A stretch of DNA of 63,748 nt, taken from contig NZ_WTLI01000028.1 in assembly GCF_011421635.1 (NCBI RefSeq), positions 1 to 63,748 on the forward strand, read 5' to 3'. A model generated the notes under the pieces. That model had not been told where the DNA came from, ran no database searches, and saw only the letters and a list, made by a program, of their open reading frames with translations. This document shows, piece after piece, positions 21,470-31,180 of the stretch. Both the position numbers and the translations under genes were made by a program. The DNA is from Paenibacillus turpanensis (lineage in GTDB: Bacteria > Bacillota > Bacilli > Paenibacillales > YIM-B00363). Each line of letters begins with the position of its first letter. The stretch's first letter is position 1.

Positions 21470-21949
21470 ATGGAAGCCTTCATCGAAGAAATCATTGCAG
21501 CCTTAATTTTGCTGAGTGCGGTACTATGTATTGCCGTGATCGGCTTATGGAGACAAGGGGCTTCGCTCAAAAGAAAGCTCACAGGACTTATAGGGCATTC
21601 GGGTGTAACCAATTTGGATGAAGCCATTCACGAGTTAAGACAGCGAATCGAAAAAGTAGAGCAGCTCACGGTTAAGCAGACGAATCAACTAGACACCCTG
21701 AACGGAACGCTAAAAACAATGAAAGGAAAAGCAGCGATGATCCGTTACAATGCATTTGCTGATCACGGAAACAATCAAAGCTTTTCCTTAGCGGTTGTCA
21801 ATGAGTTGCAGGATGGTTATGTGCTTAGCGGAATCCGCGGGCGCGAAGAAAGCTATGTATACGCGAAGCCGCTTGTAAAAGGAGAATCACCGTTTCACCT
21901 TTCTCCCGAGGAAAAGGAAGCGATTCGTCAAGCCTTAGCTACCGAATAG
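21470..21949 (+). CDS. DUF4446 family membrane-anchored protein
   Basis: This 159-residue protein has one N-terminal membrane helix (about residues 8-27), a coiled-coil middle (about 50-85) and a C-terminal domain with MIRYNAFADHGNNQSFSLAV. It matches the DUF4446 family, which has no known function and often lies near spo0J in Bacillota. Its 3' end overlaps the convergent yyaC by 22 bp. Confidence 0.85.
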   Translation: MEAFIEEIIAALILLSAVLCIAVIGLWRQGASLKRKLTGLIGHSGVTNLDEAIHELRQRIEKVEQLTVKQTNQLDTLNGTLKTMKGKAAMIRYNAFADHGNNQSFSLAVVNELQDGYVLSGIRGREESYVYAKPLVKGESPFHLSPEEKEAIRQALATE

Positions 21950-22515
21950 CGACGAGTAGAAGAAAGCGCAAGATGCAGCGAATCAGCGATTAGGTCCGCC
22001 ATTTTTACAACTAAATTCAACCTCGTATTTTGCAAAACAAAGTACTCCATAAATCCGCCTACGTTTACGATGCCGGTCACATGAATGTCTCCGACAGGGG
22101 GCAGCTCTTTATGTACACCGGCTCCCGGCTTTACGGGGCCTTCTCCAATTTGAATGCAGCCAATGCTGGCTAACTGTCCAAGACAAGCATCGATAGCAAC
22201 CACATACGGGTTGTGATAGCGCTGCTGAAGTGTGGTAATGGTTTCAGCGAGATTCATGGCATGAACCGGTTCATCCAGCGTGCCGAACAAGGTGTAGCCC
22301 TTTTTCTCCAGCCTGCTGCCAACCAAGGGGCCCAATGCATCTCCGGTCGAACGATCCGTACCCACACAAACGATGACAATTTCGCGTTCTGCAGGCACAT
22401 TTTGAAAGAGAGTTTGCAGCTGGTTAGAAATCAGGAAAAGACTGTTGGGTTCGGAATGAAGCACTTTCATCGGTTCGAACGTTTTTTTAGAAGTAAACGG
22501 AAACGAAAAATTCAT
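21928..22515 (-). CDS. yyaC: Spore protease YyaC (DUF1256)
   Basis: The 195-residue protein has the DUF1256 signature IVIVCVGTDRSTGDALGPLVG near residues 44-64 (given in part). YyaC resembles the germination protease GPR and is part of the sporulation gene set, so the host is likely a spore former. It is the only minus-strand gene in this stretch and converges on the DUF4446 gene. Confidence 0.92.
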   Translation of the reverse strand: MNFSFPFTSKKTFEPMKVLHSEPNSLFLISNQLQTLFQNVPAEREIVIVCVGTDRSTGDALGPLVGSRLEKKGYTLFGTLDEPVHAMNLAETITTLQQRYHNPYVVAIDACLGQLASIGCIQIGEGPVKPGAGVHKELPPVGDIHVTGIVNVGGFMEYFVLQNTRLNLVVKMADLIADSLHLALSSTRRYSVAKA

Positions 22516-22684
22516 AAGACCTCCACTAGGTTACCGATGAGTTTCATTTGGTAGGATAAAGACCTTGAGCCATCAAGGGGATGGGGCGGGTCTAATTGTT
22601 AATTCTAGTATGGAAATCTGTATGACTATTTATACGTGGTATTTAAGAGATTATGAATTTATTTTGGTCAAAAGGGGGAGCGAA

Positions 22685-22963
22685 ATGGATCCGATGCTTC
22701 TAGCGTTTGATTCCACCCAGCAGGCGCTGCGGGCGGAGATGCTGCTGGAATATGCCGAGATTGAAATAGATATCAGACCGACGCCGAAGGAAGTAACGGC
22801 CGGCTGTGCTCTTTCTATTGAATTTCCGACAAATAAGTTAGAGGAAGTAAAGCATATTATTAAGGAAGAAAAAGTGGAAATCCGCGGTGTTTATTTCAAA
22901 AAGGATGGGAAATATGTTACGATCGAAGAAGCGACGGCAAACTACAACGACGAGGGAGGCTGA
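22685..22963 (+). CDS. DUF3343 family protein
   Basis: I start this small protein (92 aa) at 22685, MDPMLLAFDSTQQALRAEMLL, because GGGGGAG lies 6-8 bases upstream; the longer frame from 22565 has no support. DUF3343 proteins have a ferredoxin-like fold and an unknown role, sometimes linked to selenium or sulfur delivery. It lies 3 bp before the MscS gene and is probably co-transcribed. Confidence 0.82.
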   Translation: MDPMLLAFDSTQQALRAEMLLEYAEIEIDIRPTPKEVTAGCALSIEFPTNKLEEVKHIIKEEKVEIRGVYFKKDGKYVTIEEATANYNDEGG

Positions 22964-22966
22964 TCA

Positions 22967-23866
22967 TTGTTGATTGGAAATGCGGAAGGGTGGCTGTTTG
23001 AGGCGCTCCAGCTCACTTCGGTTCGGGATCAGGTGTTTGCCTTTTTTACGAATACGGAAATGTGGCTGAACGTCCTTTATGCCATTATAAAAATTATTGC
23101 CATTTATATTGGCGGCAGAATTATTTTAAGGATCTCTTCAAAGGTGATCCATCGCATGGTGATTGAGAGAGAGCAAACTCCTCTGAAATTTGATGCAAGA
23201 AGGACGAAGACGATCGGCAAGCTGATTAATAATGTACTTACCTATACGATCAACTTTCTGACGATCTTAATGATTTTATCGCAGCTTGATTTTAAACTGG
23301 GTCCATTGCTCGCGGGGGCCGGGGTTGTCGGTCTTGCCATCGGTTTTGGGGCGCAGAGCTTAGTGAAGGACGTAATTACCGGTTTCTTCATTATATTCGA
23401 GGATCATTTTTCGGTAGGCGATGTCGTACAAATCGATCAGGTCAAGGGTACCGTCGAAGAGATCGGCTTGCGGGTGACCCGGATTAAGAGCTGGACCGGA
23501 GAAATACATATTATTCCGAATGGCTCCATTAATCAGGTCACGAACTTCTCCGTGAACAATTCGCTTGCGGTTATTGACGTATCGATTGCTTATGAAGAAA
23601 ATGTAGATAAGGCGATGGAAGTCATTAAGGAAACGATGGCTGTCATTTATAAGGATAGCCCGGATATGGTGAAGGAGCCGGAGGTGCTCGGCGTACAAGC
23701 GTTAGGGGCTTCGGAGGTAGTCATTCGTGTAACGGCGGAATGCAAACCAATGACACACTTCCCGATTGCTCGAAGAGCGAACAAAGAAATTAAGTATGCG
23801 CTTGAACGGGAAGGAATTGAAATTCCTTATCCGAAGATGGTTCAATATACAAGAATGCTGGAATAG
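22967..23866 (+). CDS. Small-conductance mechanosensitive channel (MscS family)
   Basis: MscS channels open under membrane tension and release osmolytes after a sudden drop in osmolarity. The 299-residue protein has three N-terminal membrane helices, with the pore helix GPLLAGAGVVGLAIGFGAQSL at about residues 109-129 (in part). The beta domain (FSVGDVVQIDQVKGTVEEIGL) and alpha-beta C-terminal domain follow. The start is a TTG (22967) with GAGGGAGG just upstream. It is similar in place to the Bacillus yyaF-region channels. Confidence 0.93.
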   Translation: MLIGNAEGWLFEALQLTSVRDQVFAFFTNTEMWLNVLYAIIKIIAIYIGGRIILRISSKVIHRMVIEREQTPLKFDARRTKTIGKLINNVLTYTINFLTILMILSQLDFKLGPLLAGAGVVGLAIGFGAQSLVKDVITGFFIIFEDHFSVGDVVQIDQVKGTVEEIGLRVTRIKSWTGEIHIIPNGSINQVTNFSVNNSLAVIDVSIAYEENVDKAMEVIKETMAVIYKDSPDMVKEPEVLGVQALGASEVVIRVTAECKPMTHFPIARRANKEIKYALEREGIEIPYPKMVQYTRMLE

Positions 23867-23887
23867 ACGGGTGAGGGGAATAGGGGA

Positions 23888-24109
23888 ATGGAGCCGAAAC
23901 AGTTTGGCTTAGGTGATATGGTCGTTATGAAGAAGCCGCATCCTTGCGGGACCAATGAAATGCAAATTATCCGGATGGGCATGGATATTCGGATCAAATG
24001 TACGGGCTGCCAGCACAGCGTGCTGATTCCCCGTTCCAAGTTTGAAAAGAAGTTAAAAAAGATCGTACGACATGCGACAGATGAAGAGAAAAAGGCACTG
24101 ATGCTGTAA
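23888..24109 (+). CDS. DUF951 family protein
   Basis: This protein of 73 aa has the DUF951 pattern: GDMVVMKKPHPCGTNEMQII and then RIKCTGCQHSVLIPRSKFEKK. The three conserved cysteines suggest metal binding, but this is inference. It follows the MscS gene closely, as in Bacillus subtilis (yyaB/yyzM region). Confidence 0.9.
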   Translation: MEPKQFGLGDMVVMKKPHPCGTNEMQIIRMGMDIRIKCTGCQHSVLIPRSKFEKKLKKIVRHATDEEKKALML

Positions 24110-24130
24110 AACATTTCTTGAAACAAGCCG

Positions 24131-24159
24131 TTGCATTTTGTGCCTGAGGGTGGTACAAT
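24131..24159 (+). promoter_or_regulatory. Promoter of tRNA-Ser
   Basis: TTGCAT at 24131-24136 and TACAAT at 24154-24159 are separated by 17 bp, about 30 bp before the tRNA. Confidence 0.65.
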
Positions 24160-24190
24160 AAATCCTGCCCGTTAAAAAAGGCATTTTTTT

Positions 24191-24281
24191 GGAGAGGTAC
24201 CCAAGAGGCCCAAGGGGGCTGACTCGAAATCAGCTAGGCGTGTCAAAGCGTGCGTGGGTTCGAATCCCACTCTCTCCGCCA
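24191..24281 (+). tRNA. tRNA-Ser (anticodon CGA)
   Basis: The acceptor stem pairs GGAGAG at 24191 with CTCTCC before the discriminator G at 24278, and CCA (24279-24281) is encoded. The anticodon loop CTCGAAA between CTGA and TCAG gives anticodon CGA (24225-24227), reading UCG. The long variable arm (about 24234-24251) is typical of serine tRNAs, and the T arm GTGGGTTCGAATCCCAC is complete. Confidence 0.97.
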
Positions 24282-24296
24282 TACATAAGACGATGG

Positions 24297-24326
24297 TCCT
24301 CCGCAGAACATGCGGAGGATTTTTTA
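24297..24326 (+). terminator. Terminator of tRNA-Ser
   Basis: TCCTCCGCA and TGCGGAGGA pair around GAACA, followed by six T. Confidence 0.85.
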
Positions 24327-24444
24327 ATGCTTCAGACAGACTTAAGAATATAAAAAATGACATATTAACTGTGACTATATTTATGCGCTCATCGGTTTAT
24401 GATACGTGAATGAAGACATTCACAAAAACTGCAGCTGGCTTTGA

Positions 24445-24642
24445 TTATGCTTTGCGGCCGTGTTTCTTTTTATTAATCCAGTGACGGTTCTTGTTCGTGG
24501 TCTCCGGGAATTTGTCACCCTTCTTTAGTTTAACGATCTTTGGGTTGTTAATTCCCATCACGTAATCATCCTCGCCAATTTCCATATAAATGCCGTCATT
24601 CGGTGCCTTGGCGCCGGGAACAAATTGTGTGCGCTCACCCAT
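24445..24642 (-). CDS. yjzC: YjzC family small protein
   Basis: I start at 24642 (MGERTQFVPGAKAPNDGIYME) because AAGGAGGTGA lies just upstream; this gives 65 aa. The sequence matches the YjzC family of Bacilli: Q-F-x-G-x-x-A-P--G-Y-E-x-G, then KLKKGDKFPETTNKNRHW and a basic tail. Function is unknown. It lies alone, divergent from rpsF. Confidence 0.85.
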   Translation of the reverse strand: MGERTQFVPGAKAPNDGIYMEIGEDDYVMGINNPKIVKLKKGDKFPETTNKNRHWINKKKHGRKA

Positions 24643-24745
24643 GTCGCTCACCTCCTTGGTTAAAGTCACTACATAGTCTATCCGGTTCAAACCAGTACTA
24701 TCGGAGGGGATTATTGGCGGGGAAGGGGGAGCATTAACGTTTTAC

Positions 24746-24774
24746 TTGCCACCGGGCTTTGGTTCTGCTATAGT
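24746..24774 (+). promoter_or_regulatory. Promoter of rpsF-ssb-rpsR
   Basis: TTGCCA at 24746-24751, a 17-bp spacer, and TATAGT at 24769-24774 with an extended TG motif. The leader of about 70 nt contains CCC/GGG complementarity and may carry autogenous control, which I could not resolve. Confidence 0.65.
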
Positions 24775-24847
24775 ATTACAGTGCGAGTTTTACCCCTCGC
24801 TCCTTGCTCCCAATAGGGGGCCATAGTCCATAAGGAGGTGTAGTTGA

Positions 24848-25135
24848 ATGCGCAATTACGAAGTGATGTTTATTCTTCGTCCTGAACTTGACGAGCAACA
24901 GGTACAAGCTGCGGTCGAGAAGTTCGCGAACATCATCAACAACGGCGGCGAAATCACAAAGCAAAACGTGATGGGCAAGCGTCGTCTTGCGTACGAGATC
25001 AACAAAATCCGTGACGGGATCTACGTTCTGGTAAACTTCAAAGGTAACAATGAAGTTATTAAAGAACTGGATCGCGTGATGAGAATCTCGGACGAAGTTA
25101 TTCGTTTCTTGATTCTTCAAGACGTTGTAGCCTAA
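24848..25135 (+). CDS. rpsF: 30S ribosomal protein S6
   Basis: S6 pairs with S18 on the platform of the small subunit. The 95-residue protein begins MRNYEVMFILRPELDEQQV and has the usual GKRRLAYEINKIRDGIYVL block. It has AAGGAGG upstream and heads the rpsF-ssb-rpsR operon. Confidence 0.98.
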   Translation: MRNYEVMFILRPELDEQQVQAAVEKFANIINNGGEITKQNVMGKRRLAYEINKIRDGIYVLVNFKGNNEVIKELDRVMRISDEVIRFLILQDVVA

Positions 25136-25181
25136 TATTTCGCTGAATCCGATTCGCGTTTGACTCGGGAGGGAATTGTGT

Positions 25182-25670
25182 ATGCTGAATCGTGTTGTTT
25201 TGATTGGCCGCTTAACGAAAGATCCTGAACTCCGGTACACACCGGCAGGTGTGGCTGTAGCGCAATTTACGCTGGCTGTGAACCGTACGTATTCAAACCA
25301 GCAGGGCGAAAGGGAAGCGGATTTTATCCCGATCGTAACCTGGAGAGGACTTGCGGAGAACTGTGCAAACTTTCTGCGTAAGGGACGGCTCGCTGCGGTA
25401 GAAGGGCGCCTACAGGTGCGCAGCTACGACAACAACGAAGGAAAGCGTGTTTACGTAACGGAAGTTGTTGCCGACGATGTGCGGTTCTTGGAGTCGCGGG
25501 ACAGCAATAATTCGGCCGGACGCGATGAGGGCGACCAGTTCTACGGCGGAGGCTCCAATCGTGGAGGCGGTGGCGGCGGATACGGGTCGTCTCCGAAAGG
25601 AAAGCAGCAGGATCCTTTCTTTGACGACGGCAAGCCAGTTGATATTTCAGATGATGATTTGCCGTTCTAA
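25182..25670 (+). CDS. ssb: Single-stranded DNA-binding protein
   Basis: SSB protects single strands and recruits repair and replication partners. From the ATG at 25182 (GGGAGGG upstream) it has 162 aa: an OB fold at residues 1-105, a glycine-rich disordered linker, and the acidic tip SDDDLPF that binds partners. A TTG at 25176 would add two residues. It lies between rpsF and rpsR. Confidence 0.97.
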   Translation: MLNRVVLIGRLTKDPELRYTPAGVAVAQFTLAVNRTYSNQQGEREADFIPIVTWRGLAENCANFLRKGRLAAVEGRLQVRSYDNNEGKRVYVTEVVADDVRFLESRDSNNSAGRDEGDQFYGGGSNRGGGGGGYGSSPKGKQQDPFFDDGKPVDISDDDLPF

Positions 25671-25710
25671 AGAGCGGCAGCGAATTTCGATATGAAAGGA
25701 GATACGACCG

Positions 25711-26001
25711 ATGAGCTTTAAACAAAGAGATGGCGGAGATGACCGTCCAGAAAGAAAGAGCTTTGGCGGCGGCGGACGCGGTAAGAGAGGCGGCAAGCGT
25801 CGTAAAGTTTGTTTCTTCACAGTAAACAAAATTACTCACATTGATTATAAAGATATCGACTTGCTTCGCAAGTTTATCAGCGAGCGCGGTAAGATTCTTC
25901 CGCGTCGTGTAACGGGTACTTCCGCAAAGTACCAGCGTGCTCTGACTACAGCGATTAAGCGCTCCCGTCAGCTGGCATTGCTTCCGTACACTACGGAGTA
26001 G
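25711..26001 (+). CDS. rpsR: 30S ribosomal protein S18
   Basis: The 96-residue protein has the S18 core ([36 protein letters not shown]) behind a glycine- and arginine-rich N-terminal extension of about 30 residues. This is longer than the usual 75-80 residues of S18. A strong terminator follows. Confidence 0.97.
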   Translation: MSFKQRDGGDDRPERKSFGGGGRGKRGGKRRKVCFFTVNKITHIDYKDIDLLRKFISERGKILPRRVTGTSAKYQRALTTAIKRSRQLALLPYTTE

Positions 26002-26017
26002 GATCGAACAAGAAGGA

Positions 26018-26050
26018 AGGGTGGACACCTCGGTGTTCATCCTTTTTTTA
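26018..26050 (+). terminator. Terminator after rpsR
   Basis: AGGGTGGACACC and GGTGTTCATCCT pair around TC, followed by seven T. Confidence 0.88.
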
Positions 26051-26131
26051 TGGATGAAGCACGAAAGGAATTGCTTGTTGAATCCGTCTCAGGGGGAAGG
26101 TAGACTCTGATCGAAATGAGGGAGATGCATA

Positions 26132-26458
26132 ATGAGTACTGCAATCCTATTATTTATCGCCGCTGGTTTAGCCGAAATCGGCGGGGGGTACATGATCTGG
26201 CTTTGGTTGAGAGAATCGAGGCCGTTATGGTACGGGCTTCTTGGCGGTGTTATTTTGATCGGGTACGGTATTCTCCCGACCTTGCAAAGCTTCCCCAGCT
26301 TTGGGAGAGTGTATGCCGCTTATGGCGGAGTTTTTGTCGCGCTTGCGGTGTTATGGGGCTGGTGGGTCGATAAAAAAACTCCGGATCTATACGATTGGAT
26401 CGGGGCAGGGATATGTCTGATTGGTGTTGCGGTCATGCTGTGGGCGCCGCGCAACTAA
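26132..26458 (+). CDS. YnfA family membrane protein
   Basis: This 108-residue protein consists of four membrane helices. It shows the YnfA (UPF0060) signatures [28 protein letters not shown] and [18 protein letters not shown]. The family is related to small multidrug-resistance transporters, and some members have been tied to efflux; the substrate here is unknown. It sits alone between rpsR and a stalk-domain protein. Confidence 0.9.
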   Translation: MSTAILLFIAAGLAEIGGGYMIWLWLRESRPLWYGLLGGVILIGYGILPTLQSFPSFGRVYAAYGGVFVALAVLWGWWVDKKTPDLYDWIGAGICLIGVAVMLWAPRN

Positions 26459-26543
26459 GGTGTTCAACGAATCTCTATGAAACTACCGACGAATCATGTC
26501 GAATATGATATAATCGAGGTAAGCTTTGGTAGGGAGGTACCCC

Positions 26544-27413
26544 ATGAAACGAACATGGAAGCGCTCATTATTTCTTGCATCACTAATCGGACTAAGTTTT
26601 TCGGCCGGAGTATTGGCGGACAATGGAGTCACCAAGGTGGAAGCCTTTTTGCGGAAGGACTTTACGATTGCTTTGGATGGTCAACCGCTGCAGCTGGAAA
26701 AACCGCCGCTCATTTATGACAATCGTACGTATTTGCCGTTAACGGTGCTCAGTAAGCTGCTTGATATCGATGTGAATTGGGATGCTTCAACTTCAACCGT
26801 GTATGTAAACAGCCGTTTTGACGGACAACCGGAAAACCCGAATTCGGCCGGTCAAGTGTATGCTCAGATCGAGCTTAACATGCTGCAGGCGTATAGCGCG
26901 AAATATTTAGGCGGAGAATATCAAGTTTTAACGAATACATATGACAGTGTTCAATACTACCGAGTCAGCGATATGGAACGGATGGGCATTGATTGCAGAG
27001 GAATTGCCAAGGTCCAGGAGAAATATACGAAGGCTTTATACGCAACAGAAGCAGAGCTCGCGAAGGTTTGGAAAGAGAAGCCGACCTTCTCGTACATTTA
27101 TGATACGATGATTGCCGGCGAAACGAATGAAGATATCATTGCCGTGCTGAAAAGCGAAGCAAAGACAGTGCTGCTTGCTTCCTCCTATTGGGGCTCCGGC
27201 TCCTACGGTAGAGGCGGCGGGATGATCTACACGATCGATAAGGTTCCTTTTCCGGGGCAAAATGAATATCATCTGTTAAGCTATGAAATGGGACATTTTT
27301 ATGTATATGAAATGAAGCTGTCACAGGATAAGGATGGAAAATGGCATTCCACCGGCTATTCCAAGGTAGACATTCAGCCGAATGTGCAGCTTGATCCGAG
27401 ATACACTCGATAA
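26544..27413 (+). CDS. Secreted protein with copper-amine-oxidase N-terminal-like (stalk) domain
   Basis: The start is set at 26544 (MKRTWKRSLF) with GGGAGG upstream. The 289-residue protein has a signal peptide ending near ADNG (about residue 26). A stalk domain (PF07833-like) at about residues 32-85 shows the typical DGQPLQLEKPPLIYDNRTYLPL and VNWDASTSTVYV. Such domains abound in Paenibacillus exported proteins. The remaining 200 residues match no family I recognise. It is likely extracellular or cell-wall-bound; role unknown. Confidence 0.75.
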   Translation: MKRTWKRSLFLASLIGLSFSAGVLADNGVTKVEAFLRKDFTIALDGQPLQLEKPPLIYDNRTYLPLTVLSKLLDIDVNWDASTSTVYVNSRFDGQPENPNSAGQVYAQIELNMLQAYSAKYLGGEYQVLTNTYDSVQYYRVSDMERMGIDCRGIAKVQEKYTKALYATEAELAKVWKEKPTFSYIYDTMIAGETNEDIIAVLKSEAKTVLLASSYWGSGSYGRGGGMIYTIDKVPFPGQNEYHLLSYEMGHFYVYEMKLSQDKDGKWHSTGYSKVDIQPNVQLDPRYTR

Positions 27414-27427
27414 TTGGTAATGCTGCA

Positions 27428-27460
27428 GGCAGGGGGCGAATATGGTTCCCTGTCTTTTTT
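27428..27460 (+). terminator. Terminator after the stalk-domain gene
   Basis: GGCAGGG and TCCCTGTC pair around a loop of about 12 bases, followed by six T. Confidence 0.8.
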
Positions 27461-27508
27461 GTGGTATAATTCAGGTTATAGCGTTTTATGGGTAAGGAGA
27501 GAGCGGGG

Positions 27509-27820
27509 TTGAGCAGAATGGAAAAAGAGATGGACGTCGCCAAGCGGCTGAAAATCGTGGAATGGCTCAAAACAGAAGTTCTCGATCATATGTCGCGGCT
27601 GTTTAAAGGAATATGGGACGGGAACACCCACCGAATCACGGACAGCTTGGCCAGCTTGGTCGTAAGCTGTTATATTTTGGGCCGCAGGCTGGGTCTTCCA
27701 TATGATCAACTGGATCAGGCCATGAAGGAGAAGCTTGGAAAACATCGAAAAGAAGGACACCAGCTGGAGGATTGGTATGGCGATATTTCCAGCCTGGAAG
27801 ATCACTTGCGCAAGAGGTGA
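27509..27820 (+). CDS. MazG-like protein
   Basis: This small helical protein is similar to the MazG-like family (PF12643), relatives of all-alpha NTP pyrophosphatases. The family core is AKRLKIVEWLKTEVLDHMSRLF with LGRRLGLPYDQLDQAMKEKL. I start it at TTG 27509 because AAGGAGA lies 8 bases upstream (103 aa); the frame also has an ATG at 27488. Enzymatic activity is not shown. It abuts the yybS-like gene. Confidence 0.78.
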   Translation: MSRMEKEMDVAKRLKIVEWLKTEVLDHMSRLFKGIWDGNTHRITDSLASLVVSCYILGRRLGLPYDQLDQAMKEKLGKHRKEGHQLEDWYGDISSLEDHLRKR

Positions 27821-27825
27821 AGCCG

Positions 27826-28755
27826 TTGTTTAAACAATACAGCGCGGGCGTTGGCTGGAGCTTTCTATACTTGGTAATGCTCCTTGGCGTTTACATCCCG
27901 CTGCTTCAATTTATTCCGTTGGCGCTGCTTATGGTGCCGACTGTCATTCTCGCTGTGAAGCTGGAAACGATACGTTTTTGGGTTCACTATTTTGTTGTTA
28001 TGATCGTCTTGTATTTATTGCTTGGGGTATATGCCGGACCGCTTGCTGTCGTTTCGCTTCTCTTTATTGTTCCTTCCTACATCATGGGCAGGATGTATAA
28101 GCGAAATCAACCGGCACGCAGCGTCATTACCACGGGCATCGTCAGTATAATCGGGGTTTCCTTACTCGCTCTTCTGCTAACCTCAGCCGGCGGCATTAAT
28201 ATTACGAAGGAATTTGCGAACTTTATGCATGAGGGAATTCAGACATTCCCGAATTTGATGAAGACGATGCTGACGGAGCAGCAGCTGAATGAGTATGTGG
28301 ATCAGTATGTAACGGTGACGGTGCGCATGCTTCCGTTCCTAATTATTATTGGAGCGACAGTATACAGCTTCCTTACACATGGCGTGGTCCGCTTGCTGCA
28401 GCGAAGAAGCAATCCCGATTTTCCAAAGCTCCAGCCACTCCGGGAATGGAGACTTCCGAAGTCCATCGTATGGTATTATCTTATCGCGTTGTTTTTGGAA
28501 TTGATTTTCCGCAACGCGGACACGAGTTCATTGATGTTTACGATTCTCGTGAACTTAATCCCGCTGCTGATGCTGGCTTTTGCCGTTCAGGCGATTGGAT
28601 TTGTATTTTTTGCAGCTCACGTCAAAGGGTGGGGACGTCTTCTGCCGATCGGGTCTATCATTTTGCTGCTTATCGCACCATTCTTAATGACGATTTACAG
28701 TATCCTCGGTGTGTTTGACGTCGTTATGCCGCTGCGGGAGAGAATGCAAAAGTAA
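27826..28755 (+). CDS. yybS: YybS-like membrane protein (DUF2232)
   Basis: This is an integral membrane protein of about 309 aa with around eight hydrophobic helices. It matches the DUF2232 (YybS) family that lies directly upstream of gdpP in Bacilli. AGAGGTGA lies 5 bases before the TTG at 27826, which I take as the start; a GTG at 27817 overlapping the previous stop is the alternative. Function is unknown. Confidence 0.85.
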   Translation: MFKQYSAGVGWSFLYLVMLLGVYIPLLQFIPLALLMVPTVILAVKLETIRFWVHYFVVMIVLYLLLGVYAGPLAVVSLLFIVPSYIMGRMYKRNQPARSVITTGIVSIIGVSLLALLLTSAGGINITKEFANFMHEGIQTFPNLMKTMLTEQQLNEYVDQYVTVTVRMLPFLIIIGATVYSFLTHGVVRLLQRRSNPDFPKLQPLREWRLPKSIVWYYLIALFLELIFRNADTSSLMFTILVNLIPLLMLAFAVQAIGFVFFAAHVKGWGRLLPIGSIILLLIAPFLMTIYSILGVFDVVMPLRERMQK

Positions 28756-28767
28756 GGATGGAATCTC

Positions 28768-30726
28768 ATGCCGAAAACGCTGTTTACCCGTTGGCACGGG
28801 CTGCATACGGTGTGGACGTTTGCTTTTATGCTTGTATCGTCCGCGCTGCTTTATTTATTACATTGGCTGTTAGGAACGGCGGCATTATTCCTATGCGGCT
28901 TTCTGGCATATTACACGATTACGGCGGAAAAGGCGTTCCGCAAAGAAATGAATGAATATGTGGCCACGTTGTCACACCGGATTAAAAAGGCTTCCTCGGA
29001 TGTGATGCATGAGCTGCCGATTGGAATCTTGCTGTACAACGAGGAAAGAGCGGTGGAATGGCATAATCCGTTTGTCGCCGAAATGCTTGCGAAGGAATCG
29101 GTAATTGGTTACCCGGTTGTGGAGCTGTTTCCGGCGCTCAAGAGCAAGAAGGAGAAGGATGGCAAGCATGAGGTCGTCATTGGCGCCAAAACTTATCAGG
29201 TTATCGTAAAGGCCGGTGAAAGACTGTTGTTTTTTACCGATATCAGTGCGTATACCGGGTTAACGAAGCGATACGAGGAAGAGAAGCTCGCCATCGGTAT
29301 TCTGATGCTGGATAATCTGGACGAGGCGACGCAGGGCATGGACGATCAATCCCGCAGCGTCATGCTGGCCAAGGTGACCGGACACATAACCGAATGGGCG
29401 GCGGAAAACGGGGTGTTTTTACGCCGTACGGCCTCGGATAAGTACTTGCTGATGATGAGCCAGAAAACGCTGCGTAAGCTGGAGCAGACGAAATTTGATC
29501 TGTTGGACGACGTGCGCGATATTACGGCGGACTACAAGCTGCCGCTGACGATTAGCGTCGGCGTAGGAACGGGCGCGGATGGCCTGGTCGAAATGGGCCA
29601 GCTCGCGCAAATGGGTTTGGATATTGCGCTGGGGCGCGGCGGCGATCAGGTCGCCGTCCGCCATGGGCAGCGCGTTACCTTTTACGGGGGGCGCTCGAAC
29701 GCGGTGGAGAAGCGCACCCGAGTGCGCGCACGCGTCATTGCGCACGCGCTGCGCGATTTAATCCGCGACAGCGACAAGGTGGTCATTATGGGGCATAAAA
29801 TCCCCGATATGGACTCCATTGGCGCAGCGGTAGGGGTATTGAAGGCCGTGCAGGCGGTCGGCAAGGAAGGGTACATTGTGCTCGAGGGTGTGAACCCGTC
29901 GATTTACCGCTTGATGGAGCTGATCGGCGCCGACGAGCGGTTGAACCGCTGGTTCATCTCACCCGAGCAGGCGCTTCACATTACGACGCAGCGGTCGCTG
30001 GCCGTTGTCGTCGATACGCATAAGGCGTCCATGGCGACAGAATCGAAGGTGCTGGGCCTCACGAACCGTGTCGTCGTTGTGGATCATCACCGCCGCGGCG
30101 AAGAGTTTATCGACGATGCGATGCTCGTCTACTTGGAGCCGTACGCCTCGTCCACCTGCGAGCTGGTGAGTGAGCTGCTGCAGTACATTTCGGAGCATAT
30201 CGAAATGGAGCCGCTGGAAGCGACGGCGCTGCTGGCAGGCATCGTTGTCGATACGAAGAGCTTCTCGCTGCGCACGGGCGCACGGACGTTCGAGGCCGCT
30301 TCGTTTCTGCGGCGCAACGGCGCCGATTCCGGCTTAGTGCAGAAGCTGCTGCAGGAAGATTTGGAGCAGTACATGAAGAAAGCGGAAATTATTAAGCAGA
30401 CGGAGGTCATTCATGAGCATATTGCGCTTGCGGCGACGGAGCCGGGACGCAAATATTCTCAGTTGCTCATTGCGCAGGTGGCTGATACACTGCTGAATAT
30501 GAAGGGTATTCTGGCTTCGTTCGTCATCTGCGAGCGGACTGACGGTTTGATCGGGATCAGCGCCCGTTCCTTTGGACAAATCAATGTCCAAGTCATTATG
30601 GAACGGCTCGGCGGCGGCGGGCATTTAACGAATGCGGCCGTTCAGCTGGAGGGCTCGATTGAAGAAGCCGAAGAAAGACTGAAGCAGGTGCTTCAGGAGA
30701 TGGAAGAGGAGGGACTGTTCGAATGA
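28768..30726 (+). CDS. gdpP: Cyclic-di-AMP phosphodiesterase GdpP
   Basis: GdpP degrades c-di-AMP and so controls potassium, osmotic and cell-wall homeostasis. The 652-residue protein has two N-terminal membrane helices (about 13-53), a PAS-like domain, a degenerate GGDEF domain (about 175-305), and the DHH/DHHA1 phosphodiesterase half: [27 protein letters not shown], and the C-terminal [10 protein letters not shown]. It overlaps rplI by 4 bp, as in other Bacilli. Confidence 0.96.
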   Translation: MPKTLFTRWHGLHTVWTFAFMLVSSALLYLLHWLLGTAALFLCGFLAYYTITAEKAFRKEMNEYVATLSHRIKKASSDVMHELPIGILLYNEERAVEWHNPFVAEMLAKESVIGYPVVELFPALKSKKEKDGKHEVVIGAKTYQVIVKAGERLLFFTDISAYTGLTKRYEEEKLAIGILMLDNLDEATQGMDDQSRSVMLAKVTGHITEWAAENGVFLRRTASDKYLLMMSQKTLRKLEQTKFDLLDDVRDITADYKLPLTISVGVGTGADGLVEMGQLAQMGLDIALGRGGDQVAVRHGQRVTFYGGRSNAVEKRTRVRARVIAHALRDLIRDSDKVVIMGHKIPDMDSIGAAVGVLKAVQAVGKEGYIVLEGVNPSIYRLMELIGADERLNRWFISPEQALHITTQRSLAVVVDTHKASMATESKVLGLTNRVVVVDHHRRGEEFIDDAMLVYLEPYASSTCELVSELLQYISEHIEMEPLEATALLAGIVVDTKSFSLRTGARTFEAASFLRRNGADSGLVQKLLQEDLEQYMKKAEIIKQTEVIHEHIALAATEPGRKYSQLLIAQVADTLLNMKGILASFVICERTDGLIGISARSFGQINVQVIMERLGGGGHLTNAAVQLEGSIEEAEERLKQVLQEMEEEGLFE

Positions 30727-31166
30727 AGGTCATTTTCTTAAAGGATGTTAAGGGTCAAGGCAAGAAAGGCGAAGTGAAAGAAGTATCGGAAGGTTACGCA
30801 AACAATTTTCTCATTCCGAAGGGCTTGGTGAAGCTCGCATCGGAAGGTAATATAAAAACGCTTGAAGTGCAGAAGAAAGCGGAAGAAAAGCGCAAGGAGC
30901 AGGAAAAGGAAGACGCGAAGAAGCTTGCCGAGCAGCTGAAGGATATCACTGTGAAGCTGAAGGTGAAATCCGGCGAAGGCGGCCGCGTATTCGGTTCGGT
31001 AACAAGCAAGCAAATTGCTGATGAGCTGGAAAAGTTGAAGTTTAAGGTAGATAAGCGCAAAATCGTACTCGACGATCCGATTCGCACGCTCGGTGTGACC
31101 AAGGTGCAGGTTAAGCTGCATCCGGATGTAACCGGCGAGTTTAGCGTTCAGGTTGTCGAAGAGTGA
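30723..31166 (+). CDS. rplI: 50S ribosomal protein L9
   Basis: L9 has two globular domains joined by a long helix. The 147-residue protein begins [21 protein letters not shown] and has the charged connecting helix (about 41-75) and the C-terminal domain ([16 protein letters not shown]). It overlaps gdpP by 4 bp and is followed directly by the helicase gene. Confidence 0.98.
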   Translation: MKVIFLKDVKGQGKKGEVKEVSEGYANNFLIPKGLVKLASEGNIKTLEVQKKAEEKRKEQEKEDAKKLAEQLKDITVKLKVKSGEGGRVFGSVTSKQIADELEKLKFKVDKRKIVLDDPIRTLGVTKVQVKLHPDVTGEFSVQVVEE

Positions 31167-31180
31167 CCGGAGGGGTCCCG

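Noticed and set aside
24172..24363. Minus-strand 63-codon frame containing RVGFEPTHALTRLADFES
   Set aside because: It is the antisense of the tRNA-Ser gene; the RVGFEPT...FESAPLG phrase is a well-known false protein made from tRNA loci.
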